Shown here in pieces: positions 23,101-34,186 of a stretch of 64,000 bases of DNA; within the stretch, counting starts at the first letter, position 1; each line of letters starts with the position of its first letter. The notes under the pieces were generated by a model. It did no database searches. It saw nothing but the letters and a program-made list of their open reading frames with translations, and had not been told where the DNA came from. The position numbers and the translations under genes are program-made. Source of the DNA: Colias croceus (taxonomy: Eukaryota > Arthropoda > Insecta > Lepidoptera > Pieridae); the NCBI RefSeq assembly GCF_905220415.1, contig NC_059552.1, forward strand, positions 6,153,001 to 6,217,000, read 5' to 3'.

Positions 23101-24127
23101 CATATAATTATATTATATTTTAATTTTTTTTATTTTATTTTTATTTATTTCTTTATTTCAGGCAACAAATGTAGTTACAGTTAAAGGTCTTAATATAACT
23201 TAAAAACTACGGCCCATATGAACTTAAAACTACTTAAATACTAAATTAATACACGCTATGCCTTCGGCGTGTGACGCGATTCCGGGGGGCCGGGTATCCG
23301 TCCGCGGAAGCGGCGAAACACAACTCCCTGCGGCCAAAACCCTTCGTCCATGTAGACGCTCAGCTTGGCGGTCGGTACTCTCACCACGAAGGAGTTGAAG
23401 CTCACTTTATGGCGAGACTCCAGACGTTCCACTCGCAGACTCAAACCTGTCTTCGCATGCAAGTACTCGACAACATCTTCAGTCTTGGTACAGTAGTGCA
23501 CACGAGACACATAGAGCGGCGTCGTCGGCACCTCTGCGCGCATCCGCAAGTTTGGATCTTTCGTTGCGGTGCCGCACTTGTTCTGACGATTCAACTTCTT
23601 CTTCTTCTGGACTTTTGTGAAGCCATCCTCGTCAACGTCCTTCGTTTTTGAAGGTAAACTTTTCCGCACCGGTGCGTTTACTCCTTTTGATGATTTTGGG
23701 GTCGCAGTCATTTTTGAGGCTGCGGCGGCGTAGTCACATTGAGGAGCAGCTGGCAACGTGACATGCGATGTCTTCTCCGGGGGAGAGGTAACGGGAGCGG
23801 GGCGCGGGGCATCACTCGGGTCATCGGCGGTCGGCGACACATCAACATCAGCAGTTAAAATGCCGACGCATGCATTTTGAGCTCCGCGACGTGCATTCAC
23901 ATATGACGGCACGGGTGACCTACATATTGCATGCGCATCGCGATATGACGCTAACTCGACTCGTAAATCGGAGATGGTCTTCTCTGAAGCCTCCAACTTG
24001 GTGTGTACCTCGGCCAGACTCGCCTTAAGGAATGTGATGTCCTTAAGGAGCCTCGTAACATCGACGTGGTCAAATCCCACCGGAGGAAGTTTATGCAACT
24101 CCTTTGCGACGAAATCGCATTAATTGA
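23100..24127 (-). mobile_element. 5'-truncated LINE ORF1 copy with A-rich tail
   Basis: A minus-strand insertion consisting of an ORF1-like frame followed directly by a short 3' UTR and an A-rich tail containing AATAAA-like units (23104-23160 on the plus strand as a T-rich run). No ORF2 (reverse transcriptase) follows ORF1, so the element is either an ORF1-only derivative or an internally deleted LINE. I could not define target-site duplications. Confidence 0.6.
23256..24119 (-). pseudogene. Retrotransposon ORF1-like protein (C-terminal part), 5'-truncated
   Basis: The open frame begins right after an in-frame TAA and starts CDFVAKELHKLPPVGFDHVD, with no plausible ATG start, so the N-terminus has been lost. 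It contains a coiled-coil-like stretch (LLKDITFLKASLAEVHTKLE and on), a low-complexity Pro/Ser/Thr linker, a basic KVQKKKKLNRQNK segment, and a C-terminal domain with 'LYVSRVHYCTKTEDVVEYL' and 'FNSFVVRVPTAKL', ending near FRRFRGRIPGPPESRHTPKA. The last domain and the coiled coil recall ORF1 proteins of arthropod CR1/Jockey-type LINEs. About 285 codons are open without a stop, so it is fairly young. Family name from memory; moderately sure. Confidence 0.6.
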
Positions 24128-25255
24128 TGTTTCTCATTGTTTAATAATTATAGATTGACTATAAATGTACACACTGAAGTTCAATTACCTCAGATAATGA
24201 CATCAGGTTGCTTTATATCTGTTGTTTTTCTGGGGTCCTGACAGGACATTCTAATCAGTAAGCGTAATAAAATGTACTTCGTCATATTCTTAATCTATTG
24301 GATATAAATAAAAAAAAAAAATTGTTCATATCCGGTAGGTTGAGAATATACAAACGTTACAAATACTGTATTACGAGTTTAGCAAATATATAATTATATA
24401 ATATATAATTATATAATTATATTATATCATATATATAATTTATTGATTTTATAAGTAAGGACTTCTATTTATGTATGAGGTCATGAGGTGTTAAGGGATG
24501 TGTAAAAAAACGACGTTATTACATTAAATTATTTATTTCAATGAACATGTGTGTTTTTTTTTACATCCATTAAGTATTATTGTTATACGTATAAACTTAG
24601 ATGACTTTCACTTCTCGGCGTAATGGTTACGCGCTTGCGTTCCTAAAGGAAGGTCAGTGGTTCGATTTATACATTAGCTTAGAAAATAGACGTTCTGTCT
24701 GAGTTGGGCCAGACGAAGATGTTATAATAATCCACATTCGGCCAACAACGGCCTGTGCCGTGAATATTTTTTTGCATTTTATTTATGTAGGAAACTTTGA
24801 AAAAACAAAAGTACAACTTTGGCTTTGTTTGCCTTGTATTTCAATTTTCAATTCAACTTTTATGTAGGTAGTTACTATTTCTTTGTAATGTAATCAATTA
24901 CTTAATGCAGTAAATTAAAGTAAGTTCCTAACAAAAAACTTGTAGGTGAAGTGTTAACTGTGAAGCTTGATGAGATCATTAAGTAATAATGATCTAAGCT
25001 GTGAACACTTCACAGCTTAGATCATTATTAACTGAAAAAGTTGTAATGTTTTGGACAAAGAAGTGTCCTAACTCCAAACGCATTAATATTGAATCTTTCA
25101 ATATACGAGAACTGACGTTGAATTTGATAAAGTTTAATATAGCTTTCAGATTAATTTTGAATTTAATCGTACTTCATACATGTTTAAGGCGCGCAGTAAT
25201 TATTTACCTACGGTTAGAGGACAAGTTTATCGTTAAGTTTGTTCGGTTATGAAAG
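24128..25255. other. Non-coding sequence with AT palindromes and one perfect hairpin
   Basis: Contains an AT-only tract rich in TATATAATTATA (24388-24440) and a perfect 22-bp-arm hairpin (24984-25030). No gene recognised. Confidence 0.5.
24984..25030. repeat. Perfect inverted repeat: 22-bp arms with a 3-nt loop
   Basis: The left arm 24984-25005 (starts TAATAATGATCTAAGC) is the exact reverse complement of the right arm 25009-25030, with the loop CAC between. The loop is too short for a typical microRNA precursor. A related imperfect copy of the arm lies just upstream (about 24945-24982). Confidence 0.85.
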
Positions 25256-26115
25256 CTATCAGTGCGTCCGCGTCCGGATGCGTAACACGCAACGGCTAAT
25301 GTCAATTTGCGGGCTCGTCTGCGAGCGAACAAGACGGCCGCTGCGGCGCCGGCGAGCGGGCGACGGCGCTTCACTCACGCGATTGTTGCCAGATACCGCT
25401 TTTGCAGATAAACAGAGACGGTAGTATTACACACACACGACCTATCGTCCATGAGCTACATTTCAAGTAGACGTTTACTTGTGTGTGACCATTACAGTTT
25501 CGCAGAAGCGCGCAGAGCGAGGTCGCCTACCTAAGGCTTGTCCTCGTAATTGTAGGTCTATGGGCGGAGGGTATCGATGCGGCTGCGCGCGCACAGGCCT
25601 GCGCCCGTCGCGTTCGATTTTCTCGGCCGAGCGACGGTGGCGGCGCGTTGCATAACTTCGTAGCGGCACTTCGCGCGCGACCTTACTCCGAGCGCCTGTC
25701 GCGAGCGCGCCCAACGAGCGCAAACACGCGCAACGCGCTGAGTCGCGCCCTTTACGTAACGCGCGACCACCGCGCGTGCTATCGAACCTCATCACAAACG
25801 AGAACGGATAAGGTTTGGAGTGATAAGCGTTAAGTGTGCTTCGTTTTGGCTTTCGTCGTTTCTGGCTTTATTTTTGTAAGGAGCTACGGTGCGGCGGGCC
25901 GGCGGTGGGCCGGTAGGTGTCGCAGTGCGCGCCTTTGTCCTGGCGCGATGGCGGTGGCGGTGGTGGTCGCGTGCTGAATAATTGAAGGAGACTGGCCTGT
26001 GGCCGCTATCGACCTCTGTCGCGTGACTCGCGCGTATTACCAGCGGCAAGGACGCCGCGCTGGCTGCGGCACTCCACCGCGCCGTTGCCGCCGCCGTCAC
26101 CGCGCCACCCGACAT
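25256..26115. promoter_or_regulatory. Large CpG island, probable promoter or untranslated first exon
   Basis: About 860 bases of high-GC, CpG-dense sequence (for example GCGGCGCCGGCGAGCGGGCG near 25342), by far the strongest composition shift outside exons. Several overlapping open frames on both strands have low-complexity Arg/Ala-rich translations with no family features, typical of GC-rich non-coding DNA. It could be a transcription start region, possibly for the downstream sodium channel gene, but nothing in the sequence proves the link. Confidence 0.45.
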
Positions 26116-26891
26116 TATTATATCCTATTCTATCGATTGCTATTGTAATTATTGACAACGTCATCGATATAAATATATATTGGAGTCATAAGCTCAGGCT
26201 CTAGGAGCCGACTATTGTCAAGCACATTCCAGCACTTCATCGATCCAACCTTTGCAGTAGTTTTTATGATGGTTTCATGATTGCGGTATAATTGGTATCA
26301 CTATTTCAAAGTACTATCAGATTCCCTTTGATGTTTTTTGATGACGTTGGCTGATAATTGCTGTTTGTGATCTTATCACGATAACCATTAATATCACTGG
26401 AAACTTAATCTTTCTTTTTTAGAGAATTACTTTATTTAAATCCACTCGAGTTGTCCTAACTTGGAGAAAGTCTACGTCTGTTACGTAAAACCAGTCAAAA
26501 TATCTTAGTAGCATTACATAACTATTGGATTATATTATTCTTAAATGAAACAGTGAAGCACGATATTGATATAACTCATAATAACTATTAATATTATTTC
26601 CTTGATTTCTTCAAATATGAAATGGATACACAACACACATACCTAAACATATTATGTTCATAAAAATCTTCCTATAGGTACCTTACAATTGCTGCAATGC
26701 AATGCCTGCTTTGGAACAAAAATTACACATGTTTAAAGTTTAAATTCTTTAATAAACAGCCTTAACAATGTACCTAGTTAGTTGATACATATTTTAAACA
26801 GTTTAATCATAATATCACACAATATTTCTGAGATATTATAGAAACTTGGTAGCAAAGTTTTTCACTACAAAGACTATAACTTTATAAGATA
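26116..26891. other. Non-coding AT-rich sequence
   Basis: No gene or structured repeat recognised. Confidence 0.5.
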
Positions 26892-27062
26892 CTAGCGGTC
26901 CGCACCCGCTTCGCCCGTGGTACATATTAACGTTTTCTCTACAAAAGAACCATCCTCGTACTTCAAGGAATATAATAAAAAAGGATTATCGAAATAGGTT
27001 CAGCCGTTCACACGTGATGCCGTGACAACGCGAAACGGGTTTCATTTTTATATATATGTAGA
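26892..27062 (-). mobile_element. Non-autonomous Helitron, copy 1
   Basis: On the minus strand it starts TCTACATATATATAAAAATG and ends CGGGTGCGGACCGCTAG, i.e. 5'-TC and 3'-CTAG ends, and it sits between A and T as Helitrons do. The GC-rich segment before CTAG forms the expected short 3' hairpin region. 171 bp, no coding capacity. Confidence 0.7.
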
Positions 27063-27092
27063 TTAGATAACTTTGTTTGATTACTTTACTTA

Positions 27093-27265
27093 GGGCCGAT
27101 TTTTCAATGCTTGGATAAAACTTATTCGTCGAATAATGTATAAAACTACCATTTTAAAAACGTATTCTAATTGTCCGTATTTGAAAGTTTACGTGACATT
27201 TTAATATTATCGTGTAATACTTTATTGGACGGATAAGTTTTATCCAAGCATTGAAAAATCGGCCC
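27093..27265. mobile_element. 173-bp MITE with perfect 33-bp inverted repeats (TTA duplication)
   Basis: Both ends carry the same 33-bp inverted repeat starting GGGCCGATTTTTCAATGC, without mismatch, and TTA flanks each side (27090-27092 and 27266-27268). The size, TTA duplication and GGG start point to a PIF/Harbinger-type miniature element. No coding capacity. Confidence 0.85.
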
Positions 27266-27993
27266 TTAGTATATTATAATTCTAAGTACTATTTAACCTA
27301 TTGCTTGTTATAAATTGAAAACAAAAACGTTCAATTCAATATCAGGCAATAGACACGAATATTTTCGTAATCAAATAAGATAATGATTTCAATCAACCTC
27401 CACCGAGAAACTTTTGTGTTCAAGATTAAAGTCCAATGACAAAGCGAACAGGGATAGGTTTATCACGAATATCCTTTCAGGATCCAGGATAATGCATAAA
27501 TTTAATTGGCTTGCCGTAGTTTGATCTCCTGGGCGCAGACCTCCTTTCAAGTCTTGCTGGGACCATTAAATTTCCTTATACGCCTAGTAGATATATAATT
27601 TATATATACCATCATTATTTTACTTGCAAATTGTTTGATTTTTACGATCACGAAAGTTTAGTTTATGGGGATTAAGGAACAACATTTAATAGAGATTCAA
27701 GAAGCATTATGTGGTTTGTTACTTGTTTGTTACATAACAAAAATACGAATCTAACACAAAGAGAAGTTGCAACAGTCATATAGTTTAATTAAAAAGTTCA
27801 AATACCTACTTTATAACAATCATGTGTTATCAATCCTATCTTATTCTTAGCGTATTTTTCAGTATATTTTTGAATTATTGGACATTCCTTTAATTTTTTG
27901 CTTGTTGTTGTTGTTCTTTACGTCTTTATATGTTTCTCTACTAATTTCGGCAAAAGTTACAATTGTGTAGCACCCGAATAAATTTAAACACAA

Positions 27994-28200
27994 TCCATAC
28001 TAATATTATAAATGCGAAAGTAACTCTGTCTGTCTGTCTGTTACTCAATCACGCCTTAACTACTGAACCTATTTGCATGAAATTTGGTATAGAGATATTT
28101 TGATACCCGAGAAAGGACATAGGATCGGTTTTATCCCGGAAATCCTACGGGAACGGGTTTTTCTTTGAAAACGCGGGCGAAGCCGCGGGCGGAAAGCTAG
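27994..28200 (+). mobile_element. Non-autonomous Helitron, copy 2 (complete)
   Basis: It begins TCCATACTAATATTATAAAT, has a (CTGT)n tract, and ends GCCGCGGGCGGAAAGCTAG, inserted between A (27993) and T (28201). The 3' hairpin has stem CGCGG / CCGCG around GCGAAG, some 10 bases before the CTAG terminus. These are the diagnostic Helitron features; the family is the common lepidopteran one (Lep1-like, from memory). 207 bp, no coding capacity. Confidence 0.85.
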
Positions 28201-31200
28201 TTTGTGAATAAAAGAATATGAAATTTTATTGTAGAATAATTTTCAAACCTGAAATATCAAACTATTTCGCATTTATAGAAAATTTTCGATTGATATCGAT
28301 GAGTATTTTACTATTTAGAAAAAGTGTATTCTTATTTACTTTAGTGTTTAGAATACGCTCAATATCTGCTTAAAGCTATATTTTATCCCAATAGTTTAGA
28401 TACAGCGCTCTACGTCTGAATAGTCGAGGGTAGACCGTAGTCGAGGTAAGGGTATGTATTATGTAGCCAATAAAACTTTAGTACGACTGGGTAGTCATTG
28501 CGAAGAATTTTTAAGAGATATCAAGCAATATAATATTTATTTGAAACTCTGCTTGATATTCATTCTCTGCTATTTTCGTCGTGTAACGATAAAAAATTCG
28601 GCTATAGTTTATGGAAAGGGTGACCTAATTAATCGGGTATAGTGTAAGTGGAAGACATTTTATCTCTTTAACTAAATCGTAATATGTATTTTTCGACCTC
28701 AACTCATTTTGTCATTTCACATGCGACCTAGATTAAGTTCTCATTAATTAAATACAGTACTAAGTCGTTAGTTCTACTTAGCTCTTCACCCGTAGCTTCA
28801 TATTAACGCGCTAATGCCGTTCATCACATGCGCATCCCCATAACTCACCCCTTTGTTCTTTTCATGATAAAAAGTTGCCTACGTCGTTTTTATCGTCCTA
28901 CATATATTTATATCGTAATAATCTACCATTATCAAAGTTTCTTAGCCGTTACTGTTATTGGGTTTAGAATTGTTAATAATCCTTAAAAAACTGTTAACTT
29001 TAAACTGAATTTCAAAAGAAGGTACCTTGTGCCAGTATGGTTCCTTTAGTCATAAATAAATAATGAAACCAATACGAAACATTATATAAAAATGCGAATT
29101 TTAACAATGTTTCATTATAATAATAAGTCCTATTTAAAAATAGGTACAAGATATGGAATATATGAATATAGGCATGGTTTATGTAACAGTCAGTGATAAG
29201 GACTACACAAATATTTTAAAATTACACTGCCGCACAAGATACTTTGATACAAGTTTTCAAATAAGATAGCAAATCCACCTCATTGTTAGTTACAAAGAAT
29301 TTTCCTCGTTATTTTATTTCATATTCAACCAGTAGGGACACAAGCCATTTGAAAACTAAAATGCTCTCGGTAAGTGGCATGTTAATGTAAGTGGCATTTT
29401 ATACCACTTTCCCTGTGTTATATGAATATTTACTACTGGTGCGAAGATTCTCATAATTTAAGTACTGCATTTTATTTTCTGGTTCTTCAACTTTTGTTTG
29501 TGGATAAAATTAGAACTGCTTTGTGATTTGGTGAATATTAATTCAATGTTGAAGACTACGAAAGTGTATATCATATAATCGCTCGTACCCATAAATATAG
29601 ATTTATACGTTTTTGAAAATGTTCGATCGTACACAATAAAGTCAAATTGTCACAGAATAAGATAAAAATACAATAATAGAGAAAAATTTACAAAAAGGAA
29701 AAAAATATAAAATAAAATCGCCACAGTCCGATATGAACGGTACCGCAGGCGCTTTGACAGGTCAATGTATAAAAATATCTCACGTAGCACCATCGTAGCA
29801 CCGAATTTTTATGAAGTAACCTGTAACTTATTCAAGTACTAACTATTAATAATTTTTGGTAATTTATGAGATATTAAGATACTTTTCAACAGTAAATTAC
29901 ATGTCACTGGAAATTTAAATTCCTCAAATAACTCGTATTACAGGTTAGTTTCATTTCATTTTGACTCGAAAAGTTTTGAAGAGAAAAACATTTTAAAGAG
30001 GTTTCACTTTTTTTTCCTATTAAAATGGCATTATGAAATATGAATTGTGTTATCATCGCAAAGTCATACGCGTATCTACGCATAATATTAAGGGAAATAA
30101 AATCAATTTGCATTTAAATTATATGTTGTTTTTACATAGTCGCCTGTCAATAATACTGTACGTATCTATAGTGTCTAGAAGGCGCGCAGAAATAGGTTTA
30201 CTAAACAGAAATAAGCCGGTCCAAAATATTACACATACAAACTTTTGAATTATAATAATTATAAATTTAATATAGTACATATGAAGCACCTGACATATTC
30301 ATACTATAAATTTTCTTTTCCACCTGAACAGTTGGATAGATTTGGAAAATTACTGGAGCATATAAATGTGAACCCTATACGAAAAGAAATAGGCTACGTT
30401 TTTCGTGAAAACAAAAACTTGACTAAGTGCAATGGGATGGAAAATTGTGCGAAGTATGGGTGTTCCGAGATAACGTGAAGTTCACGGGAACAAAGTGCTT
30501 GGTGGTAGGTTAGTTTAGTTTAATAGCTGTAGGGATTCAGCAAGAGCAGCAAGATTAAGATATCAATCGCTTGCAAGTTTATCTACTTACTACTATTTTG
30601 GAGGAATTATGGATAAATTAGTATTTTCTAGCGCTTGATTTTACAGGAGTATTATAAAGATACTAACGAACTTAAAATGCGATTTATTCATTATATTATT
30701 TTCCCGACGTTTCGCACACTTTGCAGAGAGCGTGCTCCCCGTGACCACTAATATAATGCATAAATAGCGTTTAAAATCAGTAAGAATCATTAATTTCTAT
30801 ATGGAGAAATTTTCTGCTGTCTGATGACATGAATATCTGTACCACTTCTGCGCATGCTTTCTGTTTTACGGAAACGTGTACGTGTGAATCATCTGATACA
30901 TTCATAGAGAGATGTTGAGGCGTATTAATTTATTCATTGGTTTTATTTTAATGCTTCTCTTATAAAATTTTCAAATAGTAAATCGTTATTCTATATAGAA
31001 ATTTTGCAAATCACTGCTCAATGCTCATCCTCTTTTTATTTATAATGTAGTATATAAAAAAGCCATTTTACTGCTGGGTCGGGGGTAAGCATCTCTATAT
31101 ATAAAGTTTAACTGTCGTGAAGTGTGGTACTTGGCTCGCCTTGACGAGCCGAGCAAAGCTTTGAAACGCGACGGTGAATAAGAGGCCGAGTTTCTGTAAG

Positions 31201-31896
31201 ATAGCTGATAATATTCAAATCACTTCTTATTTAAAGCGGTATCGATGATCGATCGTCTCCGAGGCAACCTTAGAGTATTGTATCCAAAATGTGAGAGCCA
31301 CTCGTGGCTGCCACGTTTTAAATGGAAATTTTATATAATATTTGATTTGTAAATTGTTATGAGTTATGACGTAATTTATCTACTTCACGTACGAGTGTAT
31401 TAGATATTATATAGTTGTTGTCTTACAATTTATTACTGGTAAAGGCATTCTTACAAAAATCCTTTTGAACTTATTTAAACATTGGACTTATAAAACTCTT
31501 TAAATACATCTGGCTCTCTCATAAAAAGCTCATAAACTGCTGCAAAGTTACTTAAATTATTTTTATTGAAATAATAGTACAATAGAACAAATAAATATAG
31601 ACGAGCAATTAATGCAGTTTATTACATTGCACATAAAAATAGTATTTTATTTTTGAAAGCTCAGTCTACGCTAACAATTAACTGCGCTACGGGCTACGCG
31701 GCGCGTAGCGGACATCCGTAACACCATAAAAATGTAAACTTGTTTTCATAATCGCATCTTATTTTATCTACGTTGTCGAGCACGACGAAAATGTCTATAT
31801 TCGAAGCATTTCGTTTCTTTATCGATCGGTTCATTGTTCATGTTTCGATCAATTAAAATGGTATTACTTATTCATTTTGAAATGTTTTATTAATTA
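28201..31896. other. Non-coding AT-rich sequence
   Basis: No recognisable gene in about 3.7 kb. A short frame at 30245-30478 has no homology that I know. A segment near 30695-30760 (CCCGACGTTTCGCACACTTT ... CCGTGACCAC) resembles a dispersed lepidopteran repeat. Confidence 0.4.
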
Positions 31897-31898
31897 TA

Positions 31899-32535
31899 CA
31901 GGTTGTCTCAAAAGAAAGTTTATATTTTGTGGATGAATAAAAAAAAAGTAAGCGGTGTATTGAATAATTGTTTATTAATTATTAAAGTGCATAATATGGG
32001 AATTTATTTCTTAAAAATAATATCGTCCAAATGCAGTCCATTGCGTTCACGGCACTCATTTAATCGAACAGTAAAATTATTTATGACAGCTCGGCAGGTA
32101 GAGACAATGATGGCTGCCATTTCGTGCCGGATATGTTCTTTTAAATGCACTAGAGAAGTTGGTTTTTTACACTTTAGATTCAGATGAGATTCAAGATACC
32201 CCTACAAGAAAAAGTCCATAGGAGTTAAATTAGGGCTGCGTGGAGGCCAATTTATATCACCTCTCCTAGAGATCAATTTTCCTGGGAAAATTTCATGAAT
32301 TCGAAGTAAAGACATATTGGATGTGTGTGATGTAGCTCCGTCTTGCTCCAACCATGTTCTCTGGTTATAGCCAGGAAAGTTTTGCAGTGAAAACTCGTCT
32401 ATCATCTTTACATAGCGCTTTTTTTCCATAGAATGTGGTACTAGTTTCATAGTTGATAATATTTCCTTATAGCAACATATCATCAGATAAAAGTCTTAAT
32501 ATCTGACTATGAGAATACTTTTTCAACACAACCCA
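31899..32535 (-). mobile_element. Deleted mariner-type element (DD41D transposase remnant)
   Basis: The left end is CAGGTTGTCTCAAAAGAAAG preceded by TA (31897-31898). The candidate right end, reversed, is TGGGTTGTGTTGAAAAAGT, with TA at 32536-32537. The similar inverted ends plus TA on both sides fit a Tc1/mariner-type insertion. About 640 bp remain, half of an autonomous copy. The right boundary is less sure because the inverted repeat is imperfect. Confidence 0.55.
32202..32483 (-). pseudogene. Mariner-like transposase C-terminal fragment (DD41D)
   Basis: The minus-strand frame contains TWLEQDGATSHTS and, after WPPRSP, NLTPMDFFL, the second and third catalytic aspartates of an IS630/Tc1/mariner transposase. 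There are 41 residues between the two aspartates, a spacing reported for DD41D (rosa-like) elements rather than DD34D mariner or DD34E Tc1. The frame ends 6-10 residues after the last Asp and lacks the N-terminal DNA-binding region, so it is a non-functional remnant. Confidence 0.7.
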
Positions 32536-32537
32536 TA

Positions 32538-34171
32538 GAAATTGGTTTCCGAAGTTAAATTGAGGAGTAACTACTTACATTTTAAAGAAACCTATTTGAT
32601 TGTGATTGTGATGAATTACATATTTTTAAATCTTCATATTTATTATAAGTATACCATTCTCCCATAACGAATTCTTTCAAATTGTTACGCATTAAAGTAT
32701 CAAAATGCTATATTACCCCCAAACCGTTAATTATGAATAATTAGTGAATTCACGGAATTACTGAAACGTAGCGTGTTCATAGCATAATAGCCCTGCCATT
32801 TAACATCTCATGTATTTAAATATATTTAGCGAGTAACACGCTGTCACGCAAACCAAAATGCATGTTTTATACTTTCATACAATTACCTACAGCAGCCGAA
32901 GCGTCCGCGTCGCTGCAAATTATGACCTTGTTTTTTTATCAATTTTAACATTCCCTTTGTCACGGACGGGAAGACCTTCCGTGTACCAAAAAATACAAAC
33001 TTCTATGTCACTCGTTGCTGCTATTTTAGGGAACTGTATTTTTGACGAAGCAAAAGTTATGAAATTAAAATTTGAGATGTCGGCTACGCTTCAGTTAATT
33101 GAAACTGAAAACGGAGGATAATTTCGTTAGGAGTGCCATATTTTATAAAATGCATACTTAATTTATAGATTTTAATATATTTTTGGTATGTAATATCTAC
33201 TAATTAACTGGTAATATTATACCTACATAGCCCAAAGGTGTGTGTTGTTTGTTTTTCTTTCACGTTGTAATGAAGCGATTTTATGGAATAAAATACCTAT
33301 GTGGCCGCAGGTTGGTTTCTTAATCGCGAAACACCATCCTCCAAAGACCACGCAAATGAAGCCGCGGGGAGAAAGCTAGTATTTTTTTATATAAATATAA
33401 AATAAAAATATCAAACATTCATAAAACGCTCTTAATATATCGTTGAATAAATAATGATGTTTCTAAAGCTTTCGTGTTAAATTAGCGACTCTTCTGATTT
33501 CGCACATCGATGCATCTTAATGAGGTGTATAACAGAAATGCTTTTACAGATTCACTCAGTTAACGGCATAATCATTGTTAATTTGAAATCTTATTATACT
33601 AATTAGTTTATAGACTTTGCATTCTTTTAAGGAATATAGATAATCCATTCACAATTATTTTTGTTTTCATTCATAGTTGTTATTGTTTGTAGGTGTATCT
33701 AATGTATTAAATGTTTTAAAATATTGCTAATCTGTAAAGTGGGGAAAAAAACTAAGTAATAGGTACTGTTGAGAGGGGACCGTCAATCGCAAATAACATA
33801 TGTAAATATACACACGCTATCTGAAAGGGTTCGTTGCGAGTTTCAATTTCAGAATATATTTTATATTTCTAATAAGGACAACCTTTTTACGACGGTGGTT
33901 GCTGGATTATATTTACTTCGATTGAGCATTGAGAATATAGTTCTTATTTGTTCTATGTTTTGCTAAGTTTTACTACAATGTTATTTTATTGACCCAGTGA
34001 TATTTTCATTTGAAATTTTCTCTCACTGTACTGTATAAAGTTTGTTCAGTTTATGTTATAACATTTGTACCCAACTAAATAAACTTTTTTAACGGACATG
34101 TGTTAACTGTCACAAGCATTCGAAAACGATACACTAGTTACATAATATCTCAAATAAAAACAAATAAAACG
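32538..34171. other. Non-coding AT-rich sequence with a decayed Helitron end
   Basis: No gene recognised. Ends at the target-site duplication of the RTE element. Confidence 0.5.
33214..33379 (+). mobile_element. Decayed Helitron fragment, copy 3
   Basis: The 3' end reads GAAGCCGCGGGGAGAAAGCTAG followed by T, close to the Helitron termini at 28200 and 39419, though with part of the hairpin lost. The 5' boundary is a guess because the upstream part has diverged. Confidence 0.4.
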
Positions 34172-34186
34172 CAGTCAAAAATTACT
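34172..34186. repeat. Target-site duplication of the RTE element (left copy)
   Basis: CAGTCAAAAATTACT, identical to 37582-37596 on the other side of the element. Confidence 0.9.

Noticed and set aside
24984..25030. MicroRNA precursor interpretation of the perfect hairpin
   Set aside because: A 3-nt loop and fully paired arms do not fit a normal precursor; retained only as a palindrome.
25475..26115. Several overlapping open frames on both strands of the CpG island (for example 25475-25795 and 25792-26115)
   Set aside because: Their translations are Arg/Ala-rich, mutually overlapping and without homology; best explained by composition.
30245..30478. 77-codon frame with FPPEQLDRFGKLLEHINVNP
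   Set aside because: Looks mildly protein-like, but no family, splice context or neighbouring exon could be identified.
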